The position numbers and the translations under genes were made by a program. From Mycobacterium sp. PO1 (GTDB lineage Bacteria; Actinomycetota; Actinomycetes; Mycobacteriales; Mycobacteriaceae): a stretch of DNA of 46,891 nucleotides. Positions 16,124 through 25,417 of this stretch are shown here, piece after piece. How positions within the stretch are numbered: the stretch's first letter is position 1; every line of letters begins with the position of its first letter. The notes below the pieces were generated by a model. It did no database searches. It was not told the origin of the DNA and saw nothing but the letters and a program-made list of their open reading frames with translations. Where the stretch lies: contig NZ_BLTG01000032.1 of the NCBI RefSeq assembly GCF_017312405.1, positions 1-46,891 of the forward strand, read 5' to 3'.

Positions 16124-17668
16124 TCAGCCGCCGATGGTCTCGAGGTAGTTGTTGAGCTTCTCGACGGCGTTGGTGATCGTGAACGACGCCGGTTCCTTGC
16201 GCGGCGGGAACTCCTTGAAGGTTTCCAGGAATTCCAGCACCAGGGCATTGGCCATGAACGCGATGTAGTCGTGGTCGAGGAACCAGTCCCAGTACGTGTT
16301 CGACGTGACATCGGCGTGCTCGAACGGGTCGGTGCGCAGGTTGAAGATCTTGGGCGCCCGCAGCTCGGTGAACGGCTCGAACCAGATCTGCAGCGTGCCC
16401 TGGCAACGCTGCTCCATGAACACGACCTTCCAGTTGTCCAGCCGGATGCCGAGCACGTCGCAGTCGTCGGAGAAGTAGATCAGGCCGCGGCGCGGGCTCT
16501 TGTCCACCTCGCCGGTCAGATACGGCAACAGGTCGTACCCGTCGATGTGCACGTGGTAGGTCTTGTCGTCGATCGTGTGCCCCTGCTTGAGTTTCTCCAC
16601 GATCGAGGACTCGCCGGCGGCGGCCAGGAAGGTCGGCAGCCAGTCATGGTGCTGGACGATCTCGTTGGACACCACTCCGGCCGGGATCTTGCCGGGCCAG
16701 CGGATCATCTCCGGCACCCGGAACGCGCCCTCCCATCCGGTGTTCTTCTCACTGCGGAACGGCGTGGTCGCCCCGTCGGGCCAGGTGTTGGCGTGCGGGC
16801 CGTTGTCGGTGGAGTACACGACGATGGTGTCCTCGGCGATGCCGAGTTCGTCGAGGCAGTCCAGCAGCAGGCCGACGTGCTTGTCGTGGTCGACCATCGT
16901 GTCGTGGTACGGCGACTGCCAGCGGCCCGCCTGACCCAGGCTCTCCGGTTTGGTGTGCGTCCGGAAATGCATGTGGGTGGTGTTCATCCAGACGAAGAAC
17001 GGGGTGTCGGCCTCGTGCTGACGCTTCATGAAGTCGATGGCCGCGGAGGTGGTCTCGTCGTCGACGGTCTCCATCCGCTTCTTGGTCAGCGGTCCGGTGT
17101 CCTCGACGCGCTGTTTGCCCAGCGGGCCGAAGCGCTCGTCGACCTCGTCGGACGCCTCGTCGGTTGCCCACGACTTGATGACGCCACGGGGGAGGAGGGC
17201 TTTTCGCAGCCGCGGCGCTTCCTCCTCGGTCGGGTAGTCCGGGTGCTCCGGTTCCTCCTCGGCGTTGAGGTGATACAGGTTGCCGAAGAACTCGTCGAAA
17301 CCGTGCGCGGTGGGCAGATACTTGTTCAGATCCCCGAGATGGTTCTTGCCGAACTGGCCGGTGGCATAGCCCAGCGGCTTGAGCAGCGTGGCGATGGTGG
17401 GGTCCTCCGGGGACAGGCCCATGTCGACGCCCGGCATCCCGACCTTGGACAGACCGGTGCGGTACACGCTCTGGCCGGTGATGAACGACGAGCGGCCGGC
17501 CGTGCAGCTCTGTTCGCCGTACGAGTCGGTGAACCGCATGCCCTCGGCGGCGATGCGGTCGATGTTGGGGGTGCGATAGCCCATCAGCCCGTCGCTGTAG
17601 CAGCTGAGGTTGGTGATCCCGATGTCGTCGCCCCAGATCACCAGGATGTTGGGTTTCCCGTTCGGCAT
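16124..17668 (-). CDS. Arylsulfatase with CTAGR motif
   Basis: 514-residue sulfatase of the alkaline-phosphatase superfamily. Metal ligands are D14 and D15 (WGDD), and DNGPH appears later in the sequence. The formylglycine site is C55 in SCTAGRSSFITG, where the usual CxPxR is CxAxR (alanine A57 for proline). FGEs accept some alanine variants, so it may still be matured by the FGE encoded in the same run. ATG 17668 is chosen because MPNGKPNILVIWGDD starts the fold directly and GAGG lies 8 nt upstream. There is no signal peptide, so it is probably cytoplasmic. It is first in the sulfatase - HAD - FGE run and divergent from an AtsA-like gene. Confidence 0.9.
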   Translation of the reverse strand: MPNGKPNILVIWGDDIGITNLSCYSDGLMGYRTPNIDRIAAEGMRFTDSYGEQSCTAGRSSFITGQSVYRTGLSKVGMPGVDMGLSPEDPTIATLLKPLGYATGQFGKNHLGDLNKYLPTAHGFDEFFGNLYHLNAEEEPEHPDYPTEEEAPRLRKALLPRGVIKSWATDEASDEVDERFGPLGKQRVEDTGPLTKKRMETVDDETTSAAIDFMKRQHEADTPFFVWMNTTHMHFRTHTKPESLGQAGRWQSPYHDTMVDHDKHVGLLLDCLDELGIAEDTIVVYSTDNGPHANTWPDGATTPFRSEKNTGWEGAFRVPEMIRWPGKIPAGVVSNEIVQHHDWLPTFLAAAGESSIVEKLKQGHTIDDKTYHVHIDGYDLLPYLTGEVDKSPRRGLIYFSDDCDVLGIRLDNWKVVFMEQRCQGTLQIWFEPFTELRAPKIFNLRTDPFEHADVTSNTYWDWFLDHDYIAFMANALVLEFLETFKEFPPRKEPASFTITNAVEKLNNYLETIGG

Positions 17669-17999
17669 GAGTGTGCCTCGCTTCCGGCCTCGGTGTCTGA
17701 AGTCGTGATCGCCTGGAAGCCTAGCCATCGGGGCTCGGTGCGGCAGCGGATCGGCGCGCAGAGTCGTCGGCGATTTTCTGCGCTGTTCGTGCCTGCAATT
17801 TCGGTAGAGAATCAGCTATTACGCTTCGCATCGCTGACGTGAGCCGGGCTGCCTGCCCCGGGAGCTGTTCAACCGTACGGTTTTTGACCAGTCCCCCGTC
17901 GGACGTCACCAATTGTTCATGCGAGTTCCACCACGAGCGCAGATGCTGTGTAAAGCTTGCGCACACGGGTGCTACCGGAGCGCGGGACGGGGTGTCGAC
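17669..17999. promoter_or_regulatory. Divergent sulfatase promoter region with palindrome
   Basis: 331-bp intergenic region between divergent sulfatase genes. It contains the perfect 12-bp palindrome AACCGTACGGTT at 17871-17882, a likely operator for a dimeric (perhaps TetR-type) regulator. No KstR consensus was seen here. The rest has no convincing gene: a minus-strand frame at 17721-17911 has no recognisable family or ribosome binding site. The stretch 17805-17825 (AGAGAATCAGCTATTACG) is unusually AT-rich for this genome and may hold a promoter. Confidence 0.55.
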
Positions 18000-20330
18000 G
18001 TGAACGAGGACTTTGCCGGAAAGATCGAACTGGATGTCCGTGACTCGGTGGCCGATTGGTCCCCCTATGTGCTGAAGCGCGCGCCGGAAGGTTCGCCCAA
18101 CATTCTCGTGGTGCTGTATGACGACACCGGGCTGGCGGCGTGGTCGCCCTACGGCGGTCGCATCGAGATGCCGGTGATGCAACGGCTGGCAGACAACGGT
18201 CTGACGTATTCGCAGTGGCACACGACCGCACTGTGCTCGCCGACGAGGTCGTGCTTCCTCACCGGACGCAACCACCACGTCAACCGCTCCTCGGCGATCA
18301 CCGAAGCGTCGAACGGCTTTCCCGGTTCGGCCGCCCGGCTTCCGGCGGAATGTGCGACCGTCGCGCAGGTGCTGCAGGACAACGGCTACAGCACCTTCTG
18401 GGTCGGCAAGAACCACAACGTGCCCGAAGAGGATGTCGCCAGCGGCGGCAGCCGCTCGGAGTGGCCGCTGCAGAAGGGCTTCGACCGGTTCTACGGTTTT
18501 CTGGGCGGCGAGACAAACCAATGGTATCCGGACCTGGTGGAGGACAACCGGTTCATCGAGCAGCCCTACGGCCCCGAGGATGGCTACCACCTGTCGAAGG
18601 ACATGGCCGATCAGGCGCTGAGGATGCTGCGTGACCAGCAGGCCACCAACCCGTCCAAACCCTGGTACATGTGGTTCTGCCCGGGAGCCAACCACGCGCC
18701 CCACCATTCCCCGGCCGAGTACGCCGACAAATACAAAGGCATGTTCGACGACGGATACGAGGCCTACCGCGAATGGGTGCTGGCCCGCATGGTGGACAAG
18801 GGCATTCTGCCCGAGGGCACGCAGCTGACCCCGCTCAACCCGATGCCCGACGACATTGCCGTGGATGCCGACCAGGTCCGGCCGTGGGATTCGCTCAACG
18901 ACGACGAGAAGAGGCTCTTCGCGCGGATGGCAGAGGTGTTCGCGGGCTTCTCGGAATACTCCGACGCGCAGGTGGGGCGGGTCGTCGACTACCTCGAGCA
19001 GACCGGCCAACTGGACGACACGCTGATCTTCTACTGCGCCGACAACGGGGCCTCGGGCGAGGGCTCACCGAACGGGTCGGTCAACGAGAACAAGTTCTTC
19101 AACGGCTACCCCGACGAGCTGGCCGAGAACATGAAGTATCTGGAAACCCTCGGCGGCCCGGACACCTACAATCACTATCCGACCGGGTGGGCCGTCGCCT
19201 TCTCGACGCCGTTCCAGATGTTCAAGCGCTACTCGCAGTTCTCCGGGGGCACCTGCGACCCGATGGTGATCCACTGGCCGGCCGGCATCAAGGCCAAGGG
19301 CGAGGTGCGGCACCAGTACCACCACGCCACCGACGTGGTCGCCACCATCCTCGACGCCGTCGGCCTGGAGATGCCGACCACCTACCGTGGGGTCGACCAG
19401 TACCCGCTGAACGGGGTGTCGATGCGGTACAGCTTCGACGACGCCGACGCACCGACCACCAGGAAGCGCCAGTACTACACGATGCTGGGGACCCGGGGGA
19501 TCTGGGAGAACGGCTGGAAGGCCTCGGCGATCCACGCCCCGCTGAGCGGGGCGGGCCACTTCGACGAGGACCGTTGGGAGCTCTACCACGTCGACGAAGA
19601 CCGTTCGGAATCGAAGGACCTCGCCGACGAACACCCCGACAAGCTGCAGGAGCTGATCAAGACCTGGTTCGCCGAAGCCGACGCCAACTTTGTGCTGCCC
19701 CTCGACGACCGCTCGGCCACCGAGCTGCTCACCACCGAACGGCCCCAGTCCGAGCCGACCCGCAACCGCTACGTCTACTACCCGGGCACTGCGCCGGTGC
19801 CCGAGGGCGTCGCGGTCAACATCCGCGGCCGGTCGTACAAGATCATCGCCGACATTGACATCACTGACATCACCGACGGTGCGGAAGGCGTGATCTTCGC
19901 GCACGGTTCACGTTTCGGCGGCCACGCGTTGTTCATCAAAGATTGCAAACTGCATTATGTGTACAACTTCCTGGGCATCAAGCCCGAGCAGGAGTTCGTC
20001 TCCGAGGAGCTCCCTCCCGGCAAGCACTCCCTCGGAATGGAGTTCATTCGGGAAAGTGCGGGTGAGTACGGCGAATCGCACGGCACCACAACGCTGTACG
20101 TCGACGACAAGGTCGCGGCCAAGGGGCCGATGCGCGCGCAGGTCGGAAAGTTCACCCTGTCCGGTGACGGGCTGTGCGTCGGTTACGACAGCGGCGACAA
20201 CGTCTCCAGCCTGTACCGATCGCCCGGAACCTTCACCGGGGGAACGATTCTGGGAGTGGGGATCGACGTCAGCGATGAGGCGTACCTCGACCTCGAAAAG
20301 GAAGCAGCCGCAGCGTTCGCCCGGGACTGA
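18000..20330 (+). CDS. Arylsulfatase, AtsA-like
   Basis: 776-residue sulfatase that closely resembles M. tuberculosis AtsA (Rv0711, 787 residues) from my recollection of that sequence. Metal ligands D41 and D42 lie in VVLYDDTG, and the formylglycine site is C79 in ALCSPTRSCFLTGRN, a perfect CxPxR. DNGASGEG and the C-terminal domain starting near RNRYVYYPG are typical of the long AtsA/AtsD type. GTG 18000 is chosen because GIELDVRDS-type N-terminal sequence begins just after it; an ATG at 17913 would add 29 unlike residues. It is followed after 52 nt by another sulfatase, probably in one operon. There is no signal peptide. Confidence 0.93.
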   Translation: MNEDFAGKIELDVRDSVADWSPYVLKRAPEGSPNILVVLYDDTGLAAWSPYGGRIEMPVMQRLADNGLTYSQWHTTALCSPTRSCFLTGRNHHVNRSSAITEASNGFPGSAARLPAECATVAQVLQDNGYSTFWVGKNHNVPEEDVASGGSRSEWPLQKGFDRFYGFLGGETNQWYPDLVEDNRFIEQPYGPEDGYHLSKDMADQALRMLRDQQATNPSKPWYMWFCPGANHAPHHSPAEYADKYKGMFDDGYEAYREWVLARMVDKGILPEGTQLTPLNPMPDDIAVDADQVRPWDSLNDDEKRLFARMAEVFAGFSEYSDAQVGRVVDYLEQTGQLDDTLIFYCADNGASGEGSPNGSVNENKFFNGYPDELAENMKYLETLGGPDTYNHYPTGWAVAFSTPFQMFKRYSQFSGGTCDPMVIHWPAGIKAKGEVRHQYHHATDVVATILDAVGLEMPTTYRGVDQYPLNGVSMRYSFDDADAPTTRKRQYYTMLGTRGIWENGWKASAIHAPLSGAGHFDEDRWELYHVDEDRSESKDLADEHPDKLQELIKTWFAEADANFVLPLDDRSATELLTTERPQSEPTRNRYVYYPGTAPVPEGVAVNIRGRSYKIIADIDITDITDGAEGVIFAHGSRFGGHALFIKDCKLHYVYNFLGIKPEQEFVSEELPPGKHSLGMEFIRESAGEYGESHGTTTLYVDDKVAAKGPMRAQVGKFTLSGDGLCVGYDSGDNVSSLYRSPGTFTGGTILGVGIDVSDEAYLDLEKEAAAAFARD

Positions 20331-20382
20331 TGGTGCCCCCAGCGGGCACGTCACCGACCTGCGGAGCCGAAGGGAGCGCAAG

Positions 20383-22749
20383 ATGTCCGACTCAGCCAAG
20401 GCACAGCCGCATCTGGCCCGAGAGCACCTGCCGATACCCGACCCTCGGCATGTGGGGCTGACCACCTATGACGCCAAGGACCCCAACACCACGTACCCCC
20501 CGATCACCGAGCTGCGCCCGCCGAAGGGTGCGCCCAACGTGTTGATCGTGCTGATCGACGACGTCGGATTCGGTGCGTCGTCGGCGTTCGGCGGCCCCTG
20601 CGACACCCCGGTTGCCGAGAGGCTGGCCGCCAACGGTGTGAAGCTGAACCGGTTCCACACCACCGCGCTGTGCTCGCCGACCCGACAGGCGATGCTGACC
20701 GGCCGCAACCACCACTCGGTGGGCATGGGCGCGATCACCGAGATGGCCACCTCGGCGCCGGGCAACAACAGCATCCGACCCAAGGACAAGGCACCGGTGG
20801 CCGAGACGCTGAAGCTCAACGGCTACTCCACCGCCCAGTTCGGCAAGTGTCACGAAGTGCCCGGCTGGGAGGTCACTCCCGTCGGCCCCTTCCACCAGTG
20901 GCCGACCGGCTCTGGCTTCGAGTACTTCTACGGCTTCGTCGGCGGCGAGGCCAACCAGTACTACCCGGGTCTCTACGAGGGCACCACCGCTGTCGAACCG
21001 CCGCGAACACCGGAGCAGGGTTACACACTCACCGATGACCTTGCCGACCACGCGATCACCTGGGTGCGCCAGCAGAAGGCGCTGATGCCGGACAAGCCGT
21101 TCTTCATGTACTTCGCACCGGGCGCCACGCACGCCCCGCACCACGTGCCCAAGCAGTGGTCGGACAAGTACCGCGGCAGGTTCGACGACGGGTGGGATGC
21201 GCTGCGCGAGCGAATTCTCGCTCGGCAGAAAGAACTCCGCGTGGTTCCGCCGGATGCGGAGCTGACCGCCCGGCACGACGAGATCCCGGCGTGGGACGAC
21301 ATGCCCGACGATCTCAAACCGGTGCTGGCCAAGCAGATGGAGATCTACGCCGGATTCCTGGAGCAGACCGACCACGCGGTGGGACGGGTCGTCGACGCCA
21401 TCTCCGATCTCGGCGTGCTCGACGACACGTTGATCTACTACATCATCGGCGACAACGGTGCCTCCGCGGAGGGCACCGTCAACGGTTGCTACAACGAGAT
21501 GACCACGCTCAACGGCCTTCCCGGCATCGAGACCACCGAGTTCCTGTTGTCCAAGATCGACGCATTCGGCACTCCGGAGGCGTACAACCACTACGCGGTC
21601 GGGTGGGCGCACGCGCTGTGCGCGCCCTATCAGTGGACCAAGCAGGTCGCTTCGCACTGGGGCGGCACCCGCAACGGCACGATCGTGTCATGGCCGAACG
21701 GGTTGCCCGACAAGGGCGCCACGCGCGACCAGTTCCACCACGTCATCGACGTCGTGCCCACGATCCTGGAGGCCGCCGGCCTGCCCGCGCCCCACTCGGT
21801 CAACGGCACCACGCAGGCGCCCTTGGAAGGTGTCAGCATGATGGCGACCCTGCGCGATGCTGCGGTCCCCGAAACCCACCAGGTGCAGTACTTCGAGATG
21901 ATGGGCAACCGGGGCATCTACTTCCAGGGCTGGACGGCCGTCACCAAGCATCGCACCCCGTGGAAGGCCGATGTCCCACCCCCGTTCGACGATGACGTCT
22001 GGGAGCTCTACGAGCCCGGGGACTGGACCCAGGCCCACGATGTGGCCTCCGAGAACCCGGCGAAACTCGCGGAACTGCAGCGGCTCTGGCTGATCGAAGC
22101 GACCAAGTACAACGTCGTCCCGCTCGACGACCGCGGCTTCGAACGCATCAACCCGGATATCGCCGGACGCCCCCAGCTCATCCGCGGAAAAAGTCAGCTG
22201 CTGTTCGACGGCATGCGGGTCAGCGAGTGGTGCGTGCTGAACCTGAAGAACCAGTCACACTCGGTGACCGCGAACCTCGACGTACCCGAGGCCGGCGCCG
22301 CCGGGGTCATCGTCACCCAAGGCGGCAGCGTCGGCGGGTGGACGCTGTATGCGCACGAGAACACACTGAAGTACTGCTACAACTACTTCGGGATCGACTA
22401 CTTCGTCACTGCGGCAATCGAAGAGATTCCGGCGGGAAAACACCAGGTGCGCATGGAGTTCGGCTACGACGGTGACGGCTTGGGCAAGGGTGGTGACGTG
22501 ACCCTGTATTACGACGGCCGCGAGGTGGGCCGGGGGCGGGTGGAGCGGACCCAGCCGATGGCGTTCTCCGCCGACGAGGCCTGCGACGTCGGGTGCGACA
22601 CCGGTTCACCGGCCTCTCCGGACTACGGACCCACCGGCAACCGGTTCACCGGCACCATCGAATGGGTGCAGATCGACCTCGGCGGCGACGGCCAGAACCA
22701 TCTCATCAAGCCGGAAGACCGTTTCAACATCGCGATGGCCAAGCAGTAG
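20383..22749 (+). CDS. Arylsulfatase, AtsD-like
   Basis: 788-residue sulfatase closely resembling M. tuberculosis AtsD (Rv0663, 787 residues), including LTTYDAKDP and APNVLIVLIDDVGFGASSA. Metal ligands are D59 and D60; the formylglycine cysteine is C97 in ALCSPTRQAMLTGRN (R101). FGKCHEVP, APGATHAPHH and IGDNGASAEG are the other active-site segments. AGGGAG lies 6-7 nt before ATG 20383. No signal peptide is visible. It shares the long form and C-terminal jelly-roll-like domain with the preceding gene, which suggests an old duplication. Its stop is 1 nt from the end of the convergent 3-beta-HSD gene. Confidence 0.93.
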   Translation: MSDSAKAQPHLAREHLPIPDPRHVGLTTYDAKDPNTTYPPITELRPPKGAPNVLIVLIDDVGFGASSAFGGPCDTPVAERLAANGVKLNRFHTTALCSPTRQAMLTGRNHHSVGMGAITEMATSAPGNNSIRPKDKAPVAETLKLNGYSTAQFGKCHEVPGWEVTPVGPFHQWPTGSGFEYFYGFVGGEANQYYPGLYEGTTAVEPPRTPEQGYTLTDDLADHAITWVRQQKALMPDKPFFMYFAPGATHAPHHVPKQWSDKYRGRFDDGWDALRERILARQKELRVVPPDAELTARHDEIPAWDDMPDDLKPVLAKQMEIYAGFLEQTDHAVGRVVDAISDLGVLDDTLIYYIIGDNGASAEGTVNGCYNEMTTLNGLPGIETTEFLLSKIDAFGTPEAYNHYAVGWAHALCAPYQWTKQVASHWGGTRNGTIVSWPNGLPDKGATRDQFHHVIDVVPTILEAAGLPAPHSVNGTTQAPLEGVSMMATLRDAAVPETHQVQYFEMMGNRGIYFQGWTAVTKHRTPWKADVPPPFDDDVWELYEPGDWTQAHDVASENPAKLAELQRLWLIEATKYNVVPLDDRGFERINPDIAGRPQLIRGKSQLLFDGMRVSEWCVLNLKNQSHSVTANLDVPEAGAAGVIVTQGGSVGGWTLYAHENTLKYCYNYFGIDYFVTAAIEEIPAGKHQVRMEFGYDGDGLGKGGDVTLYYDGREVGRGRVERTQPMAFSADEACDVGCDTGSPASPDYGPTGNRFTGTIEWVQIDLGGDGQNHLIKPEDRFNIAMAKQ

Positions 22750-22750
22750 A

Positions 22751-23863
22751 TCAGCCCTTCGGGGGTGTCGGTGCGGCGGCGTGTACGACGGGTTCGCCCG
22801 CCGCGGCCTTCATCTGCTCGAACAGCTCGACGTAATACGGAAGGCAGTGCTCGAGCGCCTGCTCGGTGGTGTACAGCGCTTGGTAACCCAGGTCACGCTG
22901 CGCCTTCGCGATCGAGAAGTAGTTGTCCAGGTAGATCCGCTCCACTGCAAGCGGTTCCAGCAGTGGTTTGGGAAGTCCGAGCTTGAAGTGCAGGAACTGC
23001 CATACCCGCATGGCCAGCCACACCAGTCGGCCCGGAACCCGGAATGTGGGGAGCCGCTCGCCGCACGCCTCGACGACCGGCCGGGAGAACTCGAACATGT
23101 TGATCGGCTCGCCGTCGTTGATGAAGTACGCCTGGCCGGGCGCGGTGCCGCCGGGCACGAGATGCTGCGCGGCGAGGATGAATCCGTGAACCAGGTTGTG
23201 CACGTAGGAGTTGTCGAGCTTGACCTCCTTGCTGCCGACCAGGACCTTGACGTGGCCGGCGAGGACGCTTTCGAACACCTTGCGGAACATCGTCTGATCG
23301 CCGCGGCCCCAGATGCCGCTGGGCCGGATCGAGCAGGTCAGCATCCCCTGCTCCCCGTTCTGGCCCAGCACGAACTTCTCGGCCGCCACCTTGGTCTCGG
23401 TGTACAGGTCGGCGAACCGGTCGGTGTAGGGCAGGGTTTCGTCGCCGCCGGAGATCTCCTGGCCACCCATAACCACGCTGTTGGAGGCGGTGTAGACGAA
23501 ACGCTGCACACCGGCCTTCTGGGCGGCGTGCACCAGGTTCTCGGTGCCGGTGACGTTGACCGCGAAGCTGCGCTTGCGTGCCTCTCCGGAGGGGGAGCCG
23601 CCGCCCATCAGGTCGATGATCGCGGCGGTGTGGAACACGGTGTCGATCCCGTCGACCGCGGCGGCGACGTCGTCGGTGTCGGTGATGTCCCCCTCGAGCA
23701 CCTCGAGGCGGGGATGCTCGGGCAACCGGGACGCGACCCGGTCGAAGGCGCGGACCTCCAGGCCCCGCTCCAGCAGCTCGGTCACCAGGTTGGCGCCGAC
23801 GAAACCCGAACCCCCGGTGACCAGAACCCGGCCCAGATCAGTCTGCAGCGTCGCATCAGCCAT
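22751..23863 (-). CDS. hsd: 3-beta-hydroxysteroid dehydrogenase
   Basis: NAD-dependent enzyme that oxidises the 3-beta-hydroxyl of cholesterol and similar sterols and isomerises the product to the 3-keto-4-ene, the first ring step of sterol catabolism. The 370 residues match Rv1106c in length. The extended-SDR features are TGGSGFVGANL (16-26), catalytic Y154 and K158 in LYTETK, and a strongly conserved C-terminal NYFSIAKAQRDLGY. ATG 23863 is chosen because TAGGCT lies 7 nt upstream, so the mRNA is likely leaderless. A KstR consensus site lies directly upstream of that box, as expected for sterol-induced genes. It sits between the sulfatase cluster and xseB. Confidence 0.93.
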   Translation of the reverse strand: MADATLQTDLGRVLVTGGSGFVGANLVTELLERGLEVRAFDRVASRLPEHPRLEVLEGDITDTDDVAAAVDGIDTVFHTAAIIDLMGGGSPSGEARKRSFAVNVTGTENLVHAAQKAGVQRFVYTASNSVVMGGQEISGGDETLPYTDRFADLYTETKVAAEKFVLGQNGEQGMLTCSIRPSGIWGRGDQTMFRKVFESVLAGHVKVLVGSKEVKLDNSYVHNLVHGFILAAQHLVPGGTAPGQAYFINDGEPINMFEFSRPVVEACGERLPTFRVPGRLVWLAMRVWQFLHFKLGLPKPLLEPLAVERIYLDNYFSIAKAQRDLGYQALYTTEQALEHCLPYYVELFEQMKAAAGEPVVHAAAPTPPKG

Positions 23864-23870
23864 GCCGGGC

Positions 23871-23892
23871 AGCCTAACTGAAACGTGTTCCA
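23871..23892 (-). promoter_or_regulatory. KstR-type operator and -10 box of 3-beta-HSD
   Basis: On the plus strand TGAAACGTGTTCCA (23879-23892) matches the KstR consensus TNNAACNNGTTNNA at all fixed positions. Reading the minus strand, TAGGCT (23876-23871) is a -10 box followed by 7 nt to the start codon at 23863. The operator therefore lies just upstream of the -10 box, where a bound repressor would block RNA polymerase. The core is shared with the site before the SDR operon. Confidence 0.75.
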
Positions 23893-23927
23893 ATTTGCCA
23901 GACCGAGGCAGCTGGATGCTTCCGCTG

Positions 23928-24140
23928 TCAACCTTCGTCGTCGTCTTTGGCGGCCAGCGCCTGCTCCACCCGCTTACGCGCACCGGCCAGGTGCTCTTCA
24001 CAGCATTTGGCCAGTTCTTCGCCTCTTTCCCAGAGCGCCAGAGAAGCGTCCAGGTCGAGGCCGCCATGCTCGAGGCGCTGGACGACATCGATCAGTTCGT
24101 CGCGGGCCTCTTCGTATCCGAGTTCACTAATAGGCTTCAT
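23928..24140 (-). CDS. xseB: Exodeoxyribonuclease VII small subunit
   Basis: 70-residue small subunit of exonuclease VII, which degrades single-stranded DNA as a complex with XseA. It forms the usual helical hairpin: [21 protein letters not shown] then [24 protein letters not shown]. The C-terminus is the acidic AKDDDEG. ATG 24140 is chosen because family members begin just before the YEEA helix. The start overlaps the end of xseA by 14 nt, consistent with coupled translation. 3-beta-HSD follows on the same strand after a 64-bp gap that holds its own promoter. Confidence 0.95.
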   Translation of the reverse strand: MKPISELGYEEARDELIDVVQRLEHGGLDLDASLALWERGEELAKCCEEHLAGARKRVEQALAAKDDDEG

Positions 24141-25395
24141 CGGCGCCTCTCTGCTCGTCGTCGATTGCGCCTTCACTGAGCGCTGTGAGCGCCCCGTCGG
24201 CCACCCGGATACGCAGCCGGGCGCCCGCGGGGGCGTCGTTCACCGACTGCAGCACAAGCGGCGGCCCGTCGGTGGGCAGTCCCTGCACGACGGCGTAACC
24301 GCGGGCCAGCGTGGCCGCCGGGCCGAGCGTGGCCAGCCGCGCGGCCAGGTGCCCGACCCGATCCGACTCGGCTGCCAGCAGCCGGGTGATGTCGCGCCGG
24401 GCGGTGCGCCGCGCGCGGTGGATCTCCTCGCCGCGTGCGTCGATCGCCTCGAGCGGACGGGCCAGCACGGGTCTGCTGCGCAGCTGCGTCACGACGTGCT
24501 GTTCCCGGTTGACCCAGTTGCGCAGCGCCCGTGCGCTGCGTGAGCGCAAATCCTTGACCAGTGCCTGCTCGGCGCCGGTGTCCGGGACGATCCGCTTGGC
24601 AGCGTCGGTCGGCGTCGCTGCCCGGACATCGGCGACCAGATCACACAGCGGGTTGTCCGGTTCGTGGCCGATCGCGCTGACCACCGGCGTCCTACAGCGC
24701 GCGATCTCGCGGCACAACGTCTCGTCGGAGAACGGCAGCAGATCCTCGACGCTGCCGCCGCCACGGGCGAGGACGATGACGTCGACGGCCGGGTCGGCGT
24801 CGAGGCCCCGGAGCGCCTCGACGATCTGCGGCACCGCATTGGGCCCCTGCACCACCGTGTGGCGCACCGAAAACCGCACCGCCGGCCAGCGGCCGGTGGT
24901 GACAGCCATGATGTCGTGCTCGGCGGCCGACGCGCGGCCGGTGATCAGCCCGATGGTGTCGGGCAGGAACGGCAACGGGCGCTTGAGCCGCGGATCGAAC
25001 AGGCCCTCGGCGTCGAGCAGCCGGCGCAGCCGCTCGATGCGCGCGAGCAGTTCACCGATCCCGACGGCCCGGATCTCGCTGACGCGCAAGGAGAACGTGC
25101 CGCGTCCGGTGTAGAAATTCGGCTTGCCGAACACGATCACCTGGGTGCCGTCGGTCATCCGCACCGGGGCATTGACCACCAGGTCCCGTGGGCAGGTCAG
25201 CGACAGCGACATGTCTGCGGCCGGGTCACGCAACGTGATGAACGCCGTGTTGGAGTTCGGCCGCAGCGTCAGCTGGGCGATCTGGCCCTCGACCCACACC
25301 GCGCCGAGCTTGTCGATCCACCCCGCGACACGGATGGCGACGCCGCGGACCGGAAAGGGGTTGTCTGCCGACTGCCCCTGCGGCGGCTCCGTCAT
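24127..25395 (-). CDS. xseA: Exodeoxyribonuclease VII large subunit
   Basis: 422-residue catalytic subunit of exonuclease VII, used in DNA repair and single-strand degradation. It has the N-terminal OB-fold ([19 protein letters not shown]), then the nuclease domain containing [32 protein letters not shown] and [13 protein letters not shown], the last two being family hallmarks. The C-terminal half is helical. It overlaps xseB at its 3' end, and the gene upstream, encoding a lipid-droplet-type protein, ends 22 nt before its ATG. Confidence 0.96.
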   Translation of the reverse strand: MTEPPQGQSADNPFPVRGVAIRVAGWIDKLGAVWVEGQIAQLTLRPNSNTAFITLRDPAADMSLSLTCPRDLVVNAPVRMTDGTQVIVFGKPNFYTGRGTFSLRVSEIRAVGIGELLARIERLRRLLDAEGLFDPRLKRPLPFLPDTIGLITGRASAAEHDIMAVTTGRWPAVRFSVRHTVVQGPNAVPQIVEALRGLDADPAVDVIVLARGGGSVEDLLPFSDETLCREIARCRTPVVSAIGHEPDNPLCDLVADVRAATPTDAAKRIVPDTGAEQALVKDLRSRSARALRNWVNREQHVVTQLRSRPVLARPLEAIDARGEEIHRARRTARRDITRLLAAESDRVGHLAARLATLGPAATLARGYAVVQGLPTDGPPLVLQSVNDAPAGARLRIRVADGALTALSEGAIDDEQRGADEAY

Positions 25396-25417
25396 CGGGC
25401 CGAGCCCGCCGGGGCGC

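Noticed and set aside
17721..17911. Minus-strand frame in the divergent sulfatase region
   Set aside because: No ribosome binding site, no recognisable family, and it covers the probable operator.
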